Shown: positions 6,977 to 13,733 of the stretch, one piece after another
How positions within the stretch are numbered: position 1 is the stretch's first letter
Layout of the letters: each line of letters begins with the position of its first letter
Source of the DNA: a virus
DNA: 23,376 nt
IMG/VR virus record: IMGVR_UViG_3300042892_002440
Coordinates: 1-23,376 of that record
Strand: one strand, 5' to 3'
Position numbers and translations under genes: made by a program
Notes under the pieces: model-generated
Database searches by the model: none
Told to the model about the DNA's origin: nothing
The model's input: the letters and a program-made list of their open reading frames with translations, nothing else

Positions 6977-7429
6977 TTAGGAAGTGTAGGTGATCGCAAT
7001 GGTCTTTGGCTTGGCATCTTCGGGCACTTCACGTTTCAAGTAAACGCTTAGGATACCAAGTTCAAGGTGAGCATTGCTGATTTCCACATGATCCGCAAGC
7101 TGGAATTCACGACGGAAATCTCTGTTGCTGATACCTTTGTGCAGGTAGTTTGGCACAATCTTTTCGCTGTCAGACTGATACTCTTTGCCTTCAATGATCA
7201 AGAACTTTTTGTCCTTGGTAACTGAAAGATTATCAAGCCCAAAACCAGCCACAGCAAGACTAATCATGTACTCATCTTCATTGATTTGTACAATATTGTA
7301 AGGTGGATAGTTTGTGCTAGATTGTTGGGCACTCACACGCATGAGTTCATCAAACATGTTATCGAAACCGATACCAAATTTGTGAATTGCGGGAATGTCG
7401 AAAGAGCGAAGGGCGAGAGTTTTTGTCAT
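6977..7429 (-). CDS. Hsp20-family small heat shock protein (IbpA-like)
   Basis: A 150-residue alpha-crystallin-type chaperone that holds unfolding proteins to prevent aggregation. The alpha-crystallin domain spans about 42-138 and includes YMISLAVAGFGLDNLSVT, REFQLADHVEI and the characteristic LGILSVYLKRE. The C-terminal IXI anchor is Ile144-Ala-Ile146. The N-terminal LRSFDIPAIHKFGIGFDNMF resembles IbpA-type proteins. AAAGGAG lies seven bases before the ATG. The gene has its own -10-like site and a 5' leader with a hairpin, set off from the S21/75-aa genes upstream. Small heat shock proteins are known in T4-like phages of aquatic hosts; a role in virion protein folding or the host stress response is inferred. 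Confidence 0.95.
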   Translation of the reverse strand: MTKTLALRSFDIPAIHKFGIGFDNMFDELMRVSAQQSSTNYPPYNIVQINEDEYMISLAVAGFGLDNLSVTKDKKFLIIEGKEYQSDSEKIVPNYLHKGISNRDFRREFQLADHVEISNAHLELGILSVYLKREVPEDAKPKTIAITYTS

Positions 7430-7463
7430 TTGTTTTCTCCTTTATATAAGCAAGATGACTTGT

Positions 7464-7491
7464 AATGTAGCCCCACTATGGGCACTACATT
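7464..7491 (-). promoter_or_regulatory. Hairpin in the hsp20 5' leader
   Basis: AATGTAG and CTACATT arms (7 bp), extended by CCC/GGG with a small bulge, sit immediately below the predicted hsp20 transcription start. The Shine-Dalgarno lies outside the stem, about 20 bases downstream. It could stabilise the mRNA 5' end or take part in temperature or translation control; no classic ROSE or fourU pairing with the Shine-Dalgarno is seen. Confidence 0.45.
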
Positions 7492-7493
7492 GT

Positions 7494-7504
7494 TATTTAT
7501 TATA
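7494..7504 (-). promoter_or_regulatory. Putative hsp20 promoter (TATAAT overlapping AATAAATA)
   Basis: On the minus strand TATAAT (7504-7499) overlaps AATAAATA (7501-7494). The first fits a sigma-70 -10 box but has no good -35 (ATAAAA at the right distance). The second fits the NATAAATA form of the late promoter described for some marine T4-like phages. Which one is used cannot be decided here. Confidence 0.35.
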
Positions 7505-7516
7505 CACGAAGAAAAA

Positions 7517-7744
7517 CTATATTTTATTATTTAGGTCAGTTACCAGGCGGTAAGTTGTCCATTCTGGATGGTCTGGGTGTGGCACCCACGTCATTGCAAA
7601 TAGTGTATAAGATTCGTCTGAATCAAACGTAACCCGCAAGGTGTATTTGAATACTTTAGTACGGTATTTGATGTTGTATTTTACTGCCCATGCATTCAGT
7701 TTGGTTCGAACTAAGTCTGAGGACAACCGAAATTCAATGTACAT
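7517..7744 (-). CDS. Hypothetical protein, 75 aa
   Basis: A short soluble protein beginning MYIEFRLSSDLVRTKLNAWA, with alternating charged and aromatic residues (KYRTKVFKYTLRVTF) that suggest a small beta-rich fold and a C-terminal TYRLVTDLNNKI. Its ATG shares one base with the S21 stop (TGATG), so it is probably translated by re-initiation after S21. No family recognised. The tight coupling to clpX and S21 is the main clue to its role. Confidence 0.6.
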   Translation of the reverse strand: MYIEFRLSSDLVRTKLNAWAVKYNIKYRTKVFKYTLRVTFDSDESYTLFAMTWVPHPDHPEWTTYRLVTDLNNKI

Positions 7745-7968
7745 CAGTACATTTTTTTAGGTAGTGCTTGTTCGGCCAGTTGTCTGCGCAAGCGATTTTT
7801 GGCAGCACTGCGTTTGAGTTTGCGAGCAGTGGTGGGCTTGGTGTAGAATTCACGATCACGCAGATCGTTAAGAATGCCTGATGTTTGAATTTTTTTCTTG
7901 AATTTACGCAATGCTTTTTCTACATTGCCGTCAGCGACTATTACCGACCTTCCGTGCAATTTGCTCAT
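7744..7968 (-). CDS. rpsU: Phage-encoded ribosomal protein bS21
   Basis: A 74-residue homologue of bacterial small-subunit protein bS21. It shows the family pattern: [35 protein letters not shown] and a basic Ala/Arg/Lys tail (KRSAAKNRLRRQLAEQ). In bacteria bS21 sits on the 30S platform near the anti-Shine-Dalgarno and helps base pairing at initiation. Copies carried by phages of aquatic bacteria have been reported and are thought to replace or add to the host protein and bias initiation. The gene start lies 38 bases inside the end of clpX in another frame, and its stop shares a base with the next ATG. The length equals full-size bacterial bS21. Confidence 0.93.
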   Translation of the reverse strand: MSKLHGRSVIVADGNVEKALRKFKKKIQTSGILNDLRDREFYTKPTTARKLKRSAAKNRLRRQLAEQALPKKMY

Positions 7969-9163
7969 TGGGTGCCTTTAATTCTATAGGAGTATTTACC
8001 AAGTCATCAGTGATTTTTACTTGGTCAATTCCTTGTTCTTTGTAATGTGCCAAGTTGAACATGTGTGGCAGTAGCACACGTTCTAGTTCACTATGAAGGC
8101 CACGTGCTCCTGTTTTGTTTTTTAGAGTGTTCTTGGCCACTTGTTCTAGTGCTGTTTTTTCAAAATCTAAAGTGACTTGGTCTTGCACAAACAACCACTT
8201 GTACTGATCTACATAACTGTGTTTGATTTCTGTTAGGATAGATATTAAATCTTTTAGTGCAAGTTCGTTTAGTGCAACCCAACTTGGAAAACGTCCCACA
8301 AACTCCGGGATCATACCAAATTTAACTAGGTCGTCAGGAGTTACTTGATCAAGGTCGCCTGGTCGGTCTACTGACACATCAGCTTGAAATCCAATTGACG
8401 TGCCGCGAATACGGTTCTTCACAATGTTATCTAGACCTACAAATGCACCGCCAGCAATAAACAAAATATTGGTGGTGTCAATTTCTACAGTTTCACCATT
8501 GGGGTGTTTGCGTCCACCAGTGGGTGTGATTCTGCACTTGGTACCTTCTACCAACTTGAGCAAGGCTTGCTGTACGCCTTCGCCTGATACATCTCGTGTG
8601 ATGCTCTGACTTTCTGAACGTCGACTGACCTTGTCTATTTCGTCCACAAACACAATACCCTGTTGTGTTTTATCAATGTCGTTGCCTGACGCAGTGTACA
8701 GGCGCGAAATCAAACTTTCCACATCATCGCCTACATATCCTGCTTCGGTTAAAGATGTAGCATCAGCAATCACAAAAGGCACGTCTAAGTATCTAGCCAC
8801 TGAACGGGCCAACAACGTTTTGCCCGACCCTGTGGGGCCTAACATGAGAATGTTGACTTTTTCAATTTCGGTATTTTTGTCCTGATTGCGTATGCGCTTG
8901 TAGTGATTGGCAATGGCCACTGCCAACACCATCTTGGCTCGATCTTGCCCGATAACATACTGATCAAGATGTTTTTGAATTAGCCTTGGATCAAGAGAGA
9001 CATGTTCTGTAGTTTTGACTGTGGGTTCATCTACCAGCAAAGTCTCACACAATTCCACACATTCATTGCATATTGCAACGTCTTCTCCCACAATGAGTTT
9101 GATCACTGCGTCTTTGTGCTTGTTGCAAAAACTACAGCTATCAGGATTTTCAGTTAATTTCAT
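7931..9163 (-). CDS. clpX: ClpX, AAA+ unfoldase of ClpXP
   Basis: A 410-residue, apparently intact ClpX. The N-terminal zinc domain has Cys10, Cys13, Cys31 and Cys34. Walker A is GPTGSGKT at 109-116, the pore loop GYVG is at 142-145 and Walker B VFVDEID is at 171-177. The RKH substrate loop is at 218-220, the ClpP-docking IGF loop at 257-259, the arginine-finger segment PEFVGRFP at 286-293 and sensor-2 GARG at 352-355 (followed by His where E. coli has Arg). The kept IGF loop implies it can dock ClpP, presumably the host's, as none is encoded here. The zinc domain implies adaptor or substrate binding. The start overlaps the upstream membrane-protein stop (ATGA), and the 3' end overlaps S21 by 38 bases. 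It could redirect host proteolysis or remodel phage complexes. Confidence 0.96.
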   Translation of the reverse strand: MKLTENPDSCSFCNKHKDAVIKLIVGEDVAICNECVELCETLLVDEPTVKTTEHVSLDPRLIQKHLDQYVIGQDRAKMVLAVAIANHYKRIRNQDKNTEIEKVNILMLGPTGSGKTLLARSVARYLDVPFVIADATSLTEAGYVGDDVESLISRLYTASGNDIDKTQQGIVFVDEIDKVSRRSESQSITRDVSGEGVQQALLKLVEGTKCRITPTGGRKHPNGETVEIDTTNILFIAGGAFVGLDNIVKNRIRGTSIGFQADVSVDRPGDLDQVTPDDLVKFGMIPEFVGRFPSWVALNELALKDLISILTEIKHSYVDQYKWLFVQDQVTLDFEKTALEQVAKNTLKNKTGARGLHSELERVLLPHMFNLAHYKEQGIDQVKITDDLVNTPIELKAPNEQIARKVGNSR

Positions 9164-10737
9164 ATTTTGGTTTCAGGGTTGAGCCGTGCGGCTATTTGTT
9201 CTTGTTCTAAATCACTCAGCAAATCTGGATCATACTCACCTGAGTCAATTTTGGCGATGAGATAATCAATGTATGCCGTGTCATAAGTGTAATTGTCTGA
9301 ATGGTCTTTGTCAATATGTATCCAACTCTTTCCGTTGTATTTGTACAACCGACTGGGTATGGCATCTACTTTTAAATATGTATCACCTTTGTTGGGCTGG
9401 TCAGGAAATTCTGTACCAAATGCATGTGTGGTTGCTGGGGGTTCTTGCCAGGGCAAATGATCAATTTGCCCACGAGCCAACTTGGTTCGCTGTGCTTTGA
9501 TAGTGTCGTCTGGATTGGCTGCTTTCCAAGCCTTGACGGCAGCATCGGGGTCTACCTCTGATGTTTCAATTTCTTCTACGGGCAATGGCTGATTAAAAAT
9601 AATTTCTACTTGTTTATCGGTATCGTTAAATGGCCCATCTATTACGTCACACGCTTTATTAGGACAAAATAGTCCAATGCCCGGTGCATTTAATAGAATA
9701 GTACCACACTTGTGGCAAGGTATTGTGTCCTCTGGAGTAGTGGCATCCTCTGCTTTATACACCATAGGCTTGAGATCTTTGAAGTGATCAAAAGGCTTGG
9801 CAAGATAAGGATAACGTTCGTTCCATGGTCGTTCGTCTTCTTTGCCGCCAAACATCCAACCTACTGGATGTGGATCTTTTGAGGGCTCGGCACTGGCCTG
9901 AATTTGTTCTATTTGTTCGTCAGTGAGTGGCCCATCATCAGGTTCGTACCGGGGTTCGTCGTGTACAAATCCGCCTGTGCCTTGTCGTGCCCATTCAAAC
10001 TGTTTGTTGGCAGCTAGGATAAGTGTAAGAGCTAGTGGATCAAACACCAGCACAATCATTATGATCATCCAACGCACTGCACGTTCTAACAGATTGTCAT
10101 CAGGATTGTCCCCGTACAGCAAGGCTGCAATGTATTTTATCGGTCCAACTTCCGCATCGACCTTGCGTACTTCAGCGGCAATAGGCGCACGGGCATCGTT
10201 AAGTTCCGCAATAGACTTTTGCGACTGTGATATTTCAGCTTGAAGTCTAGCACGTTCTTTCTGCTGGGCTCTTCGCATAGCCACAGCTTTTTCGGCACCC
10301 GTTTCTGTTGTTGAGCGGCCCAATACTTGGTCCACGCCCTCATCCATCTGTTTAAGTGCCCGACGGTTTGCTTCAATATTCTCTTTTTCGGTCTTGATCT
10401 TTTCATCATATATTGCTATCTTGCTGACAACATCGCCTGACACTAGGCTTTGATCTGAATGTGCTTTTGACAGGTATCCAAAAATACCCATACTGGTCAG
10501 TATCATTAAGAATGCTATGGCTGGTATCAAATACAGTTTGAACACAATGCCGGCACGTTTCCAGTTGTTGTGCAACCACACTGTGGCAACAATTTTGCCC
10601 AGTTCTAGTGAACCGCCCATGATGATCACCGGCAATACAGCCGCTGAAAATATAGCAGTAAGGCCGGCCACTGAGTACCAGGCAGCTACGGCACTTAAGA
10701 GTAATGCGGTGGCGAGAATTCCAAATCCAAATATCAT
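9160..10737 (-). CDS. Large membrane protein with coiled coil and zinc-ribbon-like motif
   Basis: A 525-residue protein. Hydrophobic segments at about 3-22, 24-46 and 66-89 are followed by a charged helical region (about 100-200, coiled-coil-like, rich in Lys, Glu, Gln and Arg), then a fourth membrane segment at about 222-243. A long soluble tail follows, with a Cys4 set (Cys341, Cys344, Cys358, Cys363) in CHKCG and CPNKAC that looks like a zinc ribbon. The layout recalls DUF4407-type proteins. From memory, similar N termini are common in aquatic T4-like phages, without known function. No good Shine-Dalgarno precedes the ATG at 10737, which lies five bases past the stop of the upstream gene, so coupling is likely. 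The tail ends overlapping clpX (ATGA). Confidence 0.82.
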   Translation of the reverse strand: MIFGFGILATALLLSAVAAWYSVAGLTAIFSAAVLPVIIMGGSLELGKIVATVWLHNNWKRAGIVFKLYLIPAIAFLMILTSMGIFGYLSKAHSDQSLVSGDVVSKIAIYDEKIKTEKENIEANRRALKQMDEGVDQVLGRSTTETGAEKAVAMRRAQQKERARLQAEISQSQKSIAELNDARAPIAAEVRKVDAEVGPIKYIAALLYGDNPDDNLLERAVRWMIIMIVLVFDPLALTLILAANKQFEWARQGTGGFVHDEPRYEPDDGPLTDEQIEQIQASAEPSKDPHPVGWMFGGKEDERPWNERYPYLAKPFDHFKDLKPMVYKAEDATTPEDTIPCHKCGTILLNAPGIGLFCPNKACDVIDGPFNDTDKQVEIIFNQPLPVEEIETSEVDPDAAVKAWKAANPDDTIKAQRTKLARGQIDHLPWQEPPATTHAFGTEFPDQPNKGDTYLKVDAIPSRLYKYNGKSWIHIDKDHSDNYTYDTAYIDYLIAKIDSGEYDPDLLSDLEQEQIAARLNPETKI

Positions 10738-10742
10738 AAAAA

Positions 10743-11063
10743 TTATTTACCAGGCGGTGGCATGGCAATCACCGCATGCTTTACTGCCACCCATGTGGCA
10801 AAGGTCTGATCTGGCACTTCAAACCAAATTAGAACAGGTTGCAATGAAACTCCCCACAATGAGGTGTGTTCTAATCTGCGTTTTACCCTGCTTTGAGTGC
10901 GCCAGTTTTTTCCAAACATTGCCCTAGCTTCCTTCATAACTGCATACCATTCTTCAACGGAGTGCAATCGAAACCAAATACGGTGCATGACCAAAGGCGT
11001 TTCTTTAAGCGAGTCAAGTGACTCAGGGATACTCAACGCAGAGCCCTCAATTTTGACAGTCAT
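10743..11063 (-). CDS. Hypothetical protein, 106 aa
   Basis: I place the start at the ATG at 11063 (MTVKIEGSALSIPESLDSLK) because GGAAAGG lies six bases upstream. The frame stays open for a further 56 codons toward the promoter, but those codons include rare-looking Arg codons and no ribosome site, and look more like structured leader RNA. The protein has RIWFRLHSVEEWYAVMKEAR and a basic patch (KNWRTQSRVKRRLEH), then a hydrophobic LIWFEVPDQTFATWVAVKHA, and ends in PPPGK. No family recognised. It is the first gene below a perfect promoter and leads into the membrane protein/clpX/S21 genes. Confidence 0.6.
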   Translation of the reverse strand: MTVKIEGSALSIPESLDSLKETPLVMHRIWFRLHSVEEWYAVMKEARAMFGKNWRTQSRVKRRLEHTSLWGVSLQPVLIWFEVPDQTFATWVAVKHAVIAMPPPGK

Positions 11064-11246
11064 TTCTAACCTTTCCAGATTTATCCTCTCGGCATACTCC
11101 CGGGGTATCAGCCCAGTTTTGATCCTAAGATCGAGGTCCTTGTCGCAACCTACAGGATTTAAGTCTAACTTGCCACGGTCCAAGCAGGCCCAGGTTATCG
11201 ATTCACCCCGCCTCACCATTAGACTACCCAATCTCTTTGATCATGC
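11064..11246 (-). other. 183-nt structured leader with a tRNA D-arm-like segment
   Basis: This is the predicted untranslated leader between a perfect promoter (start near 11246) and the Shine-Dalgarno of the 106-aa gene. It looks more GC-rich than its surroundings. TAGTCTAATGGTGAGGC (11228 down to 11212) pairs GTCT with AGGC like a tRNA D arm, but no complete cloverleaf follows. Further local stems are readable: AGGTTG/CAA-ACCT with a bulge, GATC-TTAG-GATC, and GGG/CCC around CTGATA. A tiny ORF, MIKEIG-stop, begins two bases below the predicted start. It could be a decayed tRNA, a riboregulator or an attenuator; I cannot assign it to a known RNA family. Confidence 0.4.
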
Positions 11247-11252
11247 ACAGTA

Positions 11253-11281
11253 ATTATAACAACACTCGAGGTGGCTGTCAA
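11253..11281 (-). promoter_or_regulatory. Perfect sigma-70 promoter above the clpX/S21 region
   Basis: TTGACA (11281-11276), 17-nt spacer, TATAAT (11258-11253). The TGA inside the -35 hexamer is the stop codon of the upstream gene. This promoter can drive the 106-aa gene, the membrane protein, clpX, S21 and the 75-aa gene. Confidence 0.88.
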
Positions 11282-11739
11282 GTGTTTTGTTTTTGTTTGA
11301 CTAAATTGCACACAGTTTGAAACTGCTCGTATGCATCACGCACACTAGGATGGGCCATGAGTTTGTCTGCTTCCGCAATCATGGCATTAACTGCCGCATC
11401 GGCATGATCTCTAGCACAGCCCAAGCTCAGCGTAGCCAAGTCATCACCAAACTCTTTGGCCAGCTTCTCCCAGGCTTTTTTTTGTCCGGGAGTAATGGGA
11501 GTTCTCTGTGGTTTCATTTCGCTGGCTTTTCTAAGAGAATCACAAATAGCATCCTCGGCCACACGTCCTGCCGCAATCATGGCAGCATAGTTGGGATCAA
11601 TGTTGTACCGGCGGCTTTGTCCCCCTGGGTAGCACATCACAATGTGTGTGCCCCGAGAGAAACTGTCCAAGTACTCACTGTCATATTCACTCACAGGCAC
11701 ATACCTGCGTCCCTTTTTTTCGTAGTAAATCTTTTTCAT
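11278..11739 (-). CDS. Hypothetical protein, 153 aa
   Basis: Starts at the ATG at 11739 (MKKIYYEKKGRRYVPVSEYD), which overlaps the lipoprotein stop (ATGA) and has GGAG six bases upstream; a start four codons earlier is less likely. A mixed N-terminal part contains FSRGTHIVMCYPGGQSRRYN. A middle section (TPITPGQKKAWEKLAKEFGD) is followed by a helical C terminus with HPSVRDAYEQFQTVCNL. The last segment resembles the end of the protein at 13075-13500, so the two may be distant relatives or share a binding helix. The stop codon is part of the next promoter's -35 box. The N-terminal pattern recurs in aquatic phage proteins of unknown function, by recall. Confidence 0.72.
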   Translation of the reverse strand: MKKIYYEKKGRRYVPVSEYDSEYLDSFSRGTHIVMCYPGGQSRRYNIDPNYAAMIAAGRVAEDAICDSLRKASEMKPQRTPITPGQKKAWEKLAKEFGDDLATLSLGCARDHADAAVNAMIAEADKLMAHPSVRDAYEQFQTVCNLVKQKQNT

Positions 11740-13055
11740 TGCAAACTCCATTGTGTTCGAGCATAACCAACATAAACTTTGTTGGCAACTGCGCTGGTAT
11801 ACGCAAAGTTCCAGGTGCCATTTACTTTTACAGGAATCATAATGCCCAGTCTATTAGATGGCGCACCTGTTACTGTTTGAAAATTAGTCAATAATTGGTC
11901 AAAATCTGTTTGTTTTGTTTGAACGAAAGATGTGGTAGTTGAGTTTGTCCAGAGTTGGTTACTATTACGACCCCAATTGTCCCACCCCATTAACCAAAGA
12001 TCCAACCGACCGTCATTGTTGTAATCAACCAAGAGCGGCGTGTAACTGCTCAATACCGCTGTGCTCCATCCACTCATTGCTGAACTAGTTACATCATCAA
12101 ACTGCCAATTGCCGCGATTCAAATAAATTTGCACACGACTTTCTGGAGTAGTAGTAACACCTTCTTTGGCACTTATCACAATGATGTCTTGCCACCCATC
12201 GTTATTCAAATCGCCCACTGTGCAACTAACATCGTGACTGAGTTCTGTTGCTGTTGTATTGCCAATGTCAAACCAAGGTGTGGGCAATATAGCCATCCGA
12301 GTAGGTGCAAGTGTGTTATCCAGTTTAAAAATATAAGTGTCTCGGAGTGGTAATGTGCCATTCATAGACAAGTCAGTTGCAACAACTTGTGTGGTTCCTG
12401 AACGATCAAAATCTCCTGCACACACTCCACTGCCTGCAATATACTCAGCATGTCCTTGTTGCCAGTCTTTGCGAGTGTTAAATGTAAACTGTCCAGTGCC
12501 ATCATTGGTCCATATATGACCTTGACTGTTTATAACGTCAATAAACCCATCATTGTTTACATCGGCTGCAACACTGCCATGGCTCCATGTAGAACCTGGA
12601 ACATTTACTTGTTGATGGCTTTGTCCTGGACGGCTGATAAACGCTGTACTTGCATTATTTAAAGTCCCAGGTATATCAGTAAACCCAGCAAAGAAGATGT
12701 CATCAACACCATCACGATTAAAGTCAGCCACAACAGGATAATTTACTGAGATACTATGATTGCCACCGAGGATATCTACTGTGGCATCAGAGACTGTGCT
12801 ATCGGACAAGCGGTATATTTTTACTGGTGGTGCTGTGGTATTTCTAATATACCAGCCGCTAAGTATCACGTACTTGGCACCATCAGTTGAAAAATTACCA
12901 GTAACAAGGCTTGGAATAAAGGTAGCAGGAGTAGAAATAAATCCAGCAGTAATAGCAACGCCATCGACCACTTGAGAAGTTGTTCCAGTTCCAGCTCCCC
13001 CACCACCACATCCTGTTAGAGCCACTGCTAGTGCAGGGATTACAAGTTTCCACAT
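11736..13055 (-). CDS. FG-GAP/VCBS-repeat lipoprotein
   Basis: A 439-residue protein with a lipoprotein signal: a short positive start (MWKLVIP), a hydrophobic core and the lipobox LTGC at about 13-16, followed by a Gly/Thr linker. The mature part contains at least five Asp-rich, calcium-loop-like repeats of FG-GAP/VCBS type: DFNRDGVDDIFFAG, DVNNDGFIDVI, a degenerate DFDRSGTTQVV, DLNNDGWQDIIV and DYNNDGRLDLWLMG. Such repeats build beta-propellers in secreted and surface proteins. AGGAG precedes the ATG. If expressed, the protein would be exported by the host and anchored in the cell envelope, so superinfection exclusion, receptor masking or envelope modification are possible roles; this is inference. 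A moron-like origin is possible, though the gene is tightly coupled (ATGA) to the next phage gene. Confidence 0.86.
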   Translation of the reverse strand: MWKLVIPALAVALTGCGGGGAGTGTTSQVVDGVAITAGFISTPATFIPSLVTGNFSTDGAKYVILSGWYIRNTTAPPVKIYRLSDSTVSDATVDILGGNHSISVNYPVVADFNRDGVDDIFFAGFTDIPGTLNNASTAFISRPGQSHQQVNVPGSTWSHGSVAADVNNDGFIDVINSQGHIWTNDGTGQFTFNTRKDWQQGHAEYIAGSGVCAGDFDRSGTTQVVATDLSMNGTLPLRDTYIFKLDNTLAPTRMAILPTPWFDIGNTTATELSHDVSCTVGDLNNDGWQDIIVISAKEGVTTTPESRVQIYLNRGNWQFDDVTSSAMSGWSTAVLSSYTPLLVDYNNDGRLDLWLMGWDNWGRNSNQLWTNSTTTSFVQTKQTDFDQLLTNFQTVTGAPSNRLGIMIPVKVNGTWNFAYTSAVANKVYVGYARTQWSLQ

Positions 13056-13074
13056 GGGAATCTCCTAAGTTAAA

Positions 13075-13500
13075 TTACGAATAAGTTCGATCCATTTTGA
13101 CATTGGTCAATCCAGCAACCATTTGGAATTTGTCCCAGGCATCTTTCACTGCCGGGCGAGATTCAAGTTCACTGTCCGGCAATACTGTTTCCAACCAGTA
13201 TTCTTGCCGGCGACTTGGGTGTGCGCCAAACTTGCGTGGCTGGTGTAGTCGACCAGTTTCCCAAAGTTCAATGCTGACACTGCGGAATTTATCTTCATCT
13301 TCTTTACTGTTGAAATCATAGGCACTCCATTCTGCTCGGCTACCGCCACCGAAGCAGTATCCATCCCAGATGCCTGCCCACTGCTCGTCATCTCTGGGAT
13401 CAAAGTCTGTGCGAGTGATCAGCACCAATACATCGTTCATGTCCACACGACCTTCCACAATGTCGCGAACGCAACGGCTGTAGCTTAGACCAATTTTCAT
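13075..13500 (-). CDS. Hypothetical protein, 141 aa
   Basis: Begins MKIGLSYSRCVRDIVEGRVD, a start I recall from conserved phage proteins of unknown function. The ATG at 13500 is preceded by a G-rich GGGGGAT, two bases after the upstream stop. Middle: TRTDFDPRDDEQWAGIWDGY, with a glycine turn and many aromatics. The C-terminal helix PAVKDAWDKFQMVAGL resembles the end of the 153-aa protein at 11278-11739. No membrane segment. It sits between two small genes and the lipoprotein in one probable operon. Confidence 0.72.
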   Translation of the reverse strand: MKIGLSYSRCVRDIVEGRVDMNDVLVLITRTDFDPRDDEQWAGIWDGYCFGGGSRAEWSAYDFNSKEDEDKFRSVSIELWETGRLHQPRKFGAHPSRRQEYWLETVLPDSELESRPAVKDAWDKFQMVAGLTNVKMDRTYS

Positions 13501-13502
13501 GT

Positions 13503-13733
13503 TTATCCCCCGTAATACTTAATAACTGTAGTCAATGCTTCGACCATGCGAGTGTTGATTGCTACATCTTCAGGGTGCAACCAGTATCCGCCTGGATTGG
13601 TATCCGTTTTAGGATTTTTCTTCCAGTCACTCAGTTCTTTTTTAAGATAGTCTCTTTGTTCTTTAAGAGCGAGCACAGTGATTCGATCGGCTGCTTCGCC
13701 GTCAAGCGTAATAGGACCAATTCGTTTACTCAT
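13503..13733 (-). CDS. Hypothetical protein, 76 aa
   Basis: A small soluble protein, MSKRIGPITLDGEAADRITV followed by LKEQRDYLKKELSDWKKNP, a probable helix with coiled-coil character, then NPGGYWLHPEDVAINTRMVE. Its ATG overlaps the ligase stop (ATGA), so it is coupled to the ligase. It could be a small DNA-metabolism accessory, but nothing in the sequence proves that. Confidence 0.68.
   Translation of the reverse strand: MSKRIGPITLDGEAADRITVLALKEQRDYLKKELSDWKKNPKTDTNPGGYWLHPEDVAINTRMVEALTTVIKYYGG

Noticed and set aside
9923-10243. 106-aa plus-strand ORF opposite the membrane protein
   Set aside because: It is Ser/Arg-rich, as expected of an antisense shadow, and has no ribosome site or coupling to a neighbour.
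10743-11231. Full 162-aa version of the hypothetical protein
   Set aside because: The extra N terminus begins at TTG or at an ATG without a ribosome site and overlaps the structured leader. The internal ATG at 11063 has GGAAAGG at good spacing.
11160-11236. A tRNA gene beginning with the D-arm-like TAGTCTAATGGTGAGGC
   Set aside because: The D arm pairs well, but the anticodon loop lacks a T at position 33 in the best fold, no TTC-type T arm with a matching stem follows, and the acceptor ends do not pair. I keep it only as a tRNA-like segment in a leader.
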